From Paenibacillus dendritiformis (lineage in GTDB: Bacteria > Bacillota > Bacilli > Paenibacillales > Paenibacillaceae), in NCBI RefSeq assembly GCF_021654795.1, contig NZ_AP025344.1, positions 5,208,501 to 5,272,500 on the forward strand: a stretch of DNA of 64,000 nt, read 5' to 3'. This document shows, one piece after another, positions 61,691 through 64,000 of the stretch. The notes below the pieces were generated by a model. It was given only the letters and a program-made list of their open reading frames with translations. It had not been told where the DNA came from and ran no database searches. Numbering within the stretch: position 1 is the stretch's first letter; every line of letters begins with the position of its first letter. The position numbers and the translations under genes are program-made.

Positions 61691-61828
61691 GTTTGTCTTG
61701 TTCCAAATGACTACCCGAGTTCTAGAATGGGACATCTATTAAGCCTTTTCACGCTACTATACCGGAGCTTTGGCACAATCATTTCTAACTGTCTCTCATA
61801 TCGTAATATTAGAAAGGAGGTGGCTTAA

Positions 61829-61921
61829 ATGGGACGTCATCGTAGACCAATCACTATTGTTCTTCATCGGGGTCAGAAAGTATTGGTAGTGTGCAAAAGA
61901 CACAGAAGACGTTTTGAGTAA
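61829..61921 (+). CDS. 30-residue basic peptide, copy 1 of a duplicated unit
   Basis: AAAGGAGGTGG, a near-perfect anti-rRNA match, stands just before ATG. The peptide reads MGRHRRPITIVLHRG then QKVLVVCKRHRRRFE: basic ends around a short hydrophobic centre with one cysteine. A second version lies at 63819-63926 with the same leader, ribosome site and shared residues (RRH/GRH start, GQKVL-VCK, RRR). Conservation of the reading frame between the copies supports translation. Function unknown; possibilities are a membrane-active peptide, a nucleic-acid-binding peptide or a signal. Confidence 0.7.
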   Translation: MGRHRRPITIVLHRGQKVLVVCKRHRRRFE

Positions 61922-61969
61922 TTATATCCACCATTGACGGCGATGCTCCTCCTACTCTATACCCGCAAG

Positions 61970-61997
61970 AAAAAAGCCTCGGAGGAATCCGGGGCTT
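61970..61997. terminator. Terminator after peptide copy 1 and the DUF3231 gene
   Basis: AAGCCTCGG pairs with CCGGGGCTT around AGGAAT, with an A run on the left that becomes a T run for minus-strand transcripts. The same motif begins at the very end of the window after copy 2. Confidence 0.75.
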
Positions 61998-62085
61998 CGC
62001 TTTGCGGACAATGGATTATACCCAATTCCGGATGGGCGCCATGCTCCCGATCTCCGGCTCGTTCGGTATAGCTTCCGCAAGTATC

Positions 62086-62604
62086 TTATTTTTCGACTTC
62101 CTCCGGTCTCTTTATATGCAGCGGCGGCGGGACCAACCAGCCTTTTTCTTTATTCATCTCCAAAATTTTCAGGGCCAATGCGGCTTTCGTCATGTGATAT
62201 TTACCAAACAGCGCACCGATGTCTTCACGAATTGATTTCGCCATGATTTGGCTGCACATTACCATGCCGGCTGCCGTATCAGCTGCAATCAAAGCGGATA
62301 ATTCTTGATCCGTAAGCCGCGCTCCAACGGGAATCTCTTCGAGTCTGGCTTCCGGCCGCTCAGGAAGCTTCGGGCTCGGAGCTATTCCATTGCTGATTAA
62401 TATGTGATCGCATTCTTTCTCTTCCAGTTCTGCTTGATTAATCAAATCTCCTAATATATTTTTTAAATCCTTATCTCCTGCGTGGCAGTGATATGCCCGG
62501 TAAACAGATACGCATCCTTTCGCTTTCATTGAAAAGGACCACACGTCAAAAACTTCGCCATAATGCAATGGCTCATCCTTAGGGTTGCCGCTTAAAATTC
62601 CCAT
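62086..62604 (-). CDS. DUF3231 family protein
   Basis: The 172-residue protein begins MGILSGNPKDEPLHYGEVF and ends GWLVPPPLH as DUF3231 members do. The family is a four-helix ferritin-like bundle that occurs in one or two copies per protein in Bacillota, often in spore-forming species. This is a single-copy form. ATG at 62604 is chosen because the family starts there; an ATG nine bases earlier with TAGGAG is also possible. Function unknown. Confidence 0.85.
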   Translation of the reverse strand: MGILSGNPKDEPLHYGEVFDVWSFSMKAKGCVSVYRAYHCHAGDKDLKNILGDLINQAELEEKECDHILISNGIAPSPKLPERPEARLEEIPVGARLTDQELSALIAADTAAGMVMCSQIMAKSIREDIGALFGKYHMTKAALALKILEMNKEKGWLVPPPLHIKRPEEVEK

Positions 62605-62847
62605 TCCTAACATCTCCTACTTCATTTTAACCAGCCGTTCTGGTCGTTGTTAAGGTTATCTTCCGAAGGAGACATTATCCATATCATTTTTTACCAATTG
62701 TTTTAAATTCCTTACATAAGTCCCCAGCCCCATAACTAAAAATAGATTGCTATAAAAGACAATATCACGCCGCTCGTGTCGGTGCCGCAGCAGTGCTTCC
62801 TTATGCTGTGGAAGCCTCGTACGGCTGGACTCCCACAGACCGTTATG

Positions 62848-63048
62848 TCACGCTGTTCTCCCCCTAACCGGCTGCCAGGACAATATGCGGTCGATCCGAA
62901 ACGGCCGCCATGCTCCAGCCTTTAGGCACGTAGCATGCAGCACGCCGTCCCGGATGCTCCGGATAATGATGCGCCGTTGCGTAATGGCTCCATGTTTGTC
63001 CTCGTATATAATCTCAACCGTGTAACCGATGTATTGATCCAGCCTCAT
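62848..63048 (-). CDS. Small WYL-like protein under a LexA-type promoter
   Basis: A 66-residue basic beta-rich protein (YIGYTVEIIYEDKHG, RRIIIRSIRDG, WRPFRIDRILSWQPV). The pattern resembles a stand-alone WYL-type or SH3-like nucleotide-sensing fold. ATG at 63048 follows GAGGTGATGGGA. The promoter just upstream carries two LexA-like boxes, which suggests induction by DNA damage. The exact family is uncertain. Confidence 0.7.
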   Translation of the reverse strand: MRLDQYIGYTVEIIYEDKHGAITQRRIIIRSIRDGVLHATCLKAGAWRPFRIDRILSWQPVRGRTA

Positions 63049-63059
63049 TCCCATCACCT

Positions 63060-63117
63060 CGAACATTTGTTCTCTATTCTATATAACAGTATATGCAAAT
63101 AAACGTTCGATTATCAA
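63060..63117 (-). promoter_or_regulatory. Promoter with two LexA-type boxes
   Basis: On the minus strand TTGATA (complement of 63112-63117), 18 bases and TATACT (complement of 63088-63093). CGAACATTTGTTCT (63060-63073) matches the Bacillus SOS box CGAAC-N4-GTTCG at nine of ten positions. A weaker half-matching box, CAAAT-AAAC-GTTCG, lies in the promoter spacer (63096-63109). Confidence 0.6.
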
Positions 63118-63218
63118 TGGAAATTACCTGAAATGAAAATTAAATAACAAACTTTACATTATTTCAATATATAGGACTTCATGTTTAGAGTCAGGGGAAT
63201 AGGTAAAAAAAGAGCGAT

Positions 63219-63694
63219 ATGCTTGCCCCCCGAACAGGGGCGGCAATTGCTACATGGAATAGGCAGATTAATGTTTTTGGTGGATCTTCCGATGGAAGAA
63301 CTGCGTATGAAGGGATCAAGCGAAATCATACCTATGTATACGATCCGGCATCTGGTGCTTGGTCTGAAAAGAAACCTATGCCAACTGCTCGTGCGGGAGC
63401 TGCAACAGCAGTTGTGAATAACTTTCCCAAGAACTCAAGCCGTGTCAGCGGTTATCGATAAGAAGAACCAGAGCCGAAAGAGCCAGATCCCCAAGAACCA
63501 GAACAACCTATAGGTGATAAGCAATACTTGTCGTAACGATGACCACGGGTTTAGAAAAAGAATTTGACCTCAGTTTGGATGAAGTCAATGCCTTTATCGC
63601 CTGGTACGAAACAAGCGGGAATACTTTCCACGTCCGGCCCATGCGATGTATTGCTGCGCTAAAGTCATTTAGAAATAGAAAAAGACCGCCCTAA
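63219..63694 (+). pseudogene. Remnant of a Kelch-repeat protein gene
   Basis: Two pieces of one gene remain. The frame at 63219-63416 reads as Kelch repeats (TGAAIATWNRQINVFGGSSD, YVYDPASGAWSEKKPMPTAR). After a jumble, an acidic Pro/Glu linker (EEPEPKEPDPQEPEQP) follows, and then a segment at about 63539-63694 (EKEFDLSLDEVNAFIAWYE) that looks like the small C-terminal domain often found on such Paenibacillus proteins. Frames are interrupted and repeats are missing, so it cannot be functional. Confidence 0.6.
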
Positions 63695-63818
63695 AGACGG
63701 CCCACTGATAAGGAGGCAAGGAACCATAATAGGTATGCCTCAATTCACTGGCCGTGATACTGGTCCAATCATTTGAAGTACTTTCTCATATTGTATCTTA
63801 GAAAAGGAGGTGGCTTGA

Positions 63819-63926
63819 ATGAGACGTCATCATAAAGCAATCAAGGTTATTCTTAAAGAAGGGCAGAAAGTGTTGATCGTGTGCAAAAAACGGAGAAGAC
63901 ATTGTTGTGAAAGACATTTTTGGTAA
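63819..63926 (+). CDS. 35-residue basic peptide, copy 2 of a duplicated unit
   Basis: AAAAGGAGGTGG precedes ATG exactly as in copy 1. The peptide reads MRRHHKAIKVILKEG then QKVLIVCKKRRRHC and ends CERHFW, so it is five residues longer and has three cysteines. Upstream sequence from CAATCATTT to the ribosome site and downstream sequence (TACCCG-AAGA-AAA-GCCTCGGA) are also shared with copy 1. The window ends within its probable terminator. Confidence 0.7.
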   Translation: MRRHHKAIKVILKEGQKVLIVCKKRRRHCCERHFW

Positions 63927-64000
63927 TAACTCATTTTTGTGGAGTGCCATCGGCCATGCTCCACCCCGTGTCTACCCGTAAGAGAAATGCCTCGGAATAC

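Overview
The window looks like a chromosomal segment of a moderately GC-rich Bacillota, most probably a Paenibacillus. The support is: strong AGGAGG-type ribosome sites throughout, an amidase with an S-layer homology repeat, an alpha/beta hydrolase on a copper-amine-oxidase-N stalk, a Firmicutes EutVW-controlled ethanolamine locus, Bacillus-type IolR and LexA sites, and an LPQTG surface protein. This genus call is inference from gene content.

Layout. 0-7.1 kb: a secreted-facing serine protease, then a compact minus-strand operon of the uncharacterised STM4015-4014-4013-4012-4011 set, whose last gene overlaps an APS kinase (cysC). 7.4-14.1 kb: a small membrane protein, an FAD oxidoreductase, a TIM-barrel isomerase and a four-gene ABC exporter plus LuxR-type two-component operon. 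14.2-15.4 kb: two tandem-repeat arrays that share a core sequence in opposite orientations. 15.4-19.2 kb: an esterase-like lipase fold, an aldo/keto reductase, two very small genes and a tautomerase remnant. 19.2-23.8 kb: iolR divergent from iolA-iolC-iolJ with four 11-base IolR-type operators. 23.8-24.9 kb: two unknown genes, one frameshifted.

25-41.5 kb is a complete ethanolamine-utilisation microcompartment locus on the minus strand: eutG, eutS, eutP, eutV, eutW, eutA, eutB, eutC, eutL, eutK, eutE, eutM, eutT, pduL, a Eut-associated protein, eutN, a tandem BMC shell protein and eutH. Ethanolamine enters by EutH and is split by B12-dependent EutBC to acetaldehyde and ammonia. EutE then makes acetyl-CoA, EutG makes ethanol, and PduL and EutP yield acetyl phosphate and acetate. 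EutA and EutT keep the cofactor active. Control is unusually readable. An adenosylcobalamin riboswitch precedes an EutX-like RNA. Dual hairpins with A1/G4 hexaloops (EutV ANTAR targets) overlap terminators before eutG, eutS and eutA, and sit in the EutX-like RNA itself. BluB (lower B12 ligand synthesis) lies just upstream in an AT-rich patch.

42.5-51 kb: inorganic pyrophosphatase, then a catabolic-looking operon (FAD oxidoreductase, permease, hydantoinase/oxoprolinase, HEFFH protein, RpiR regulator) and a cell-wall amidase. 51.5-64 kb: a large surface adhesin gene broken by three lesions including a G8 tract, a peptide transporter, a chemoreceptor with a SigD-like promoter, a ComEC-like lipoprotein, a duplicated unit encoding 30- and 35-residue basic peptides, a DUF3231 protein, an SOS-type small gene and a Kelch-protein remnant.
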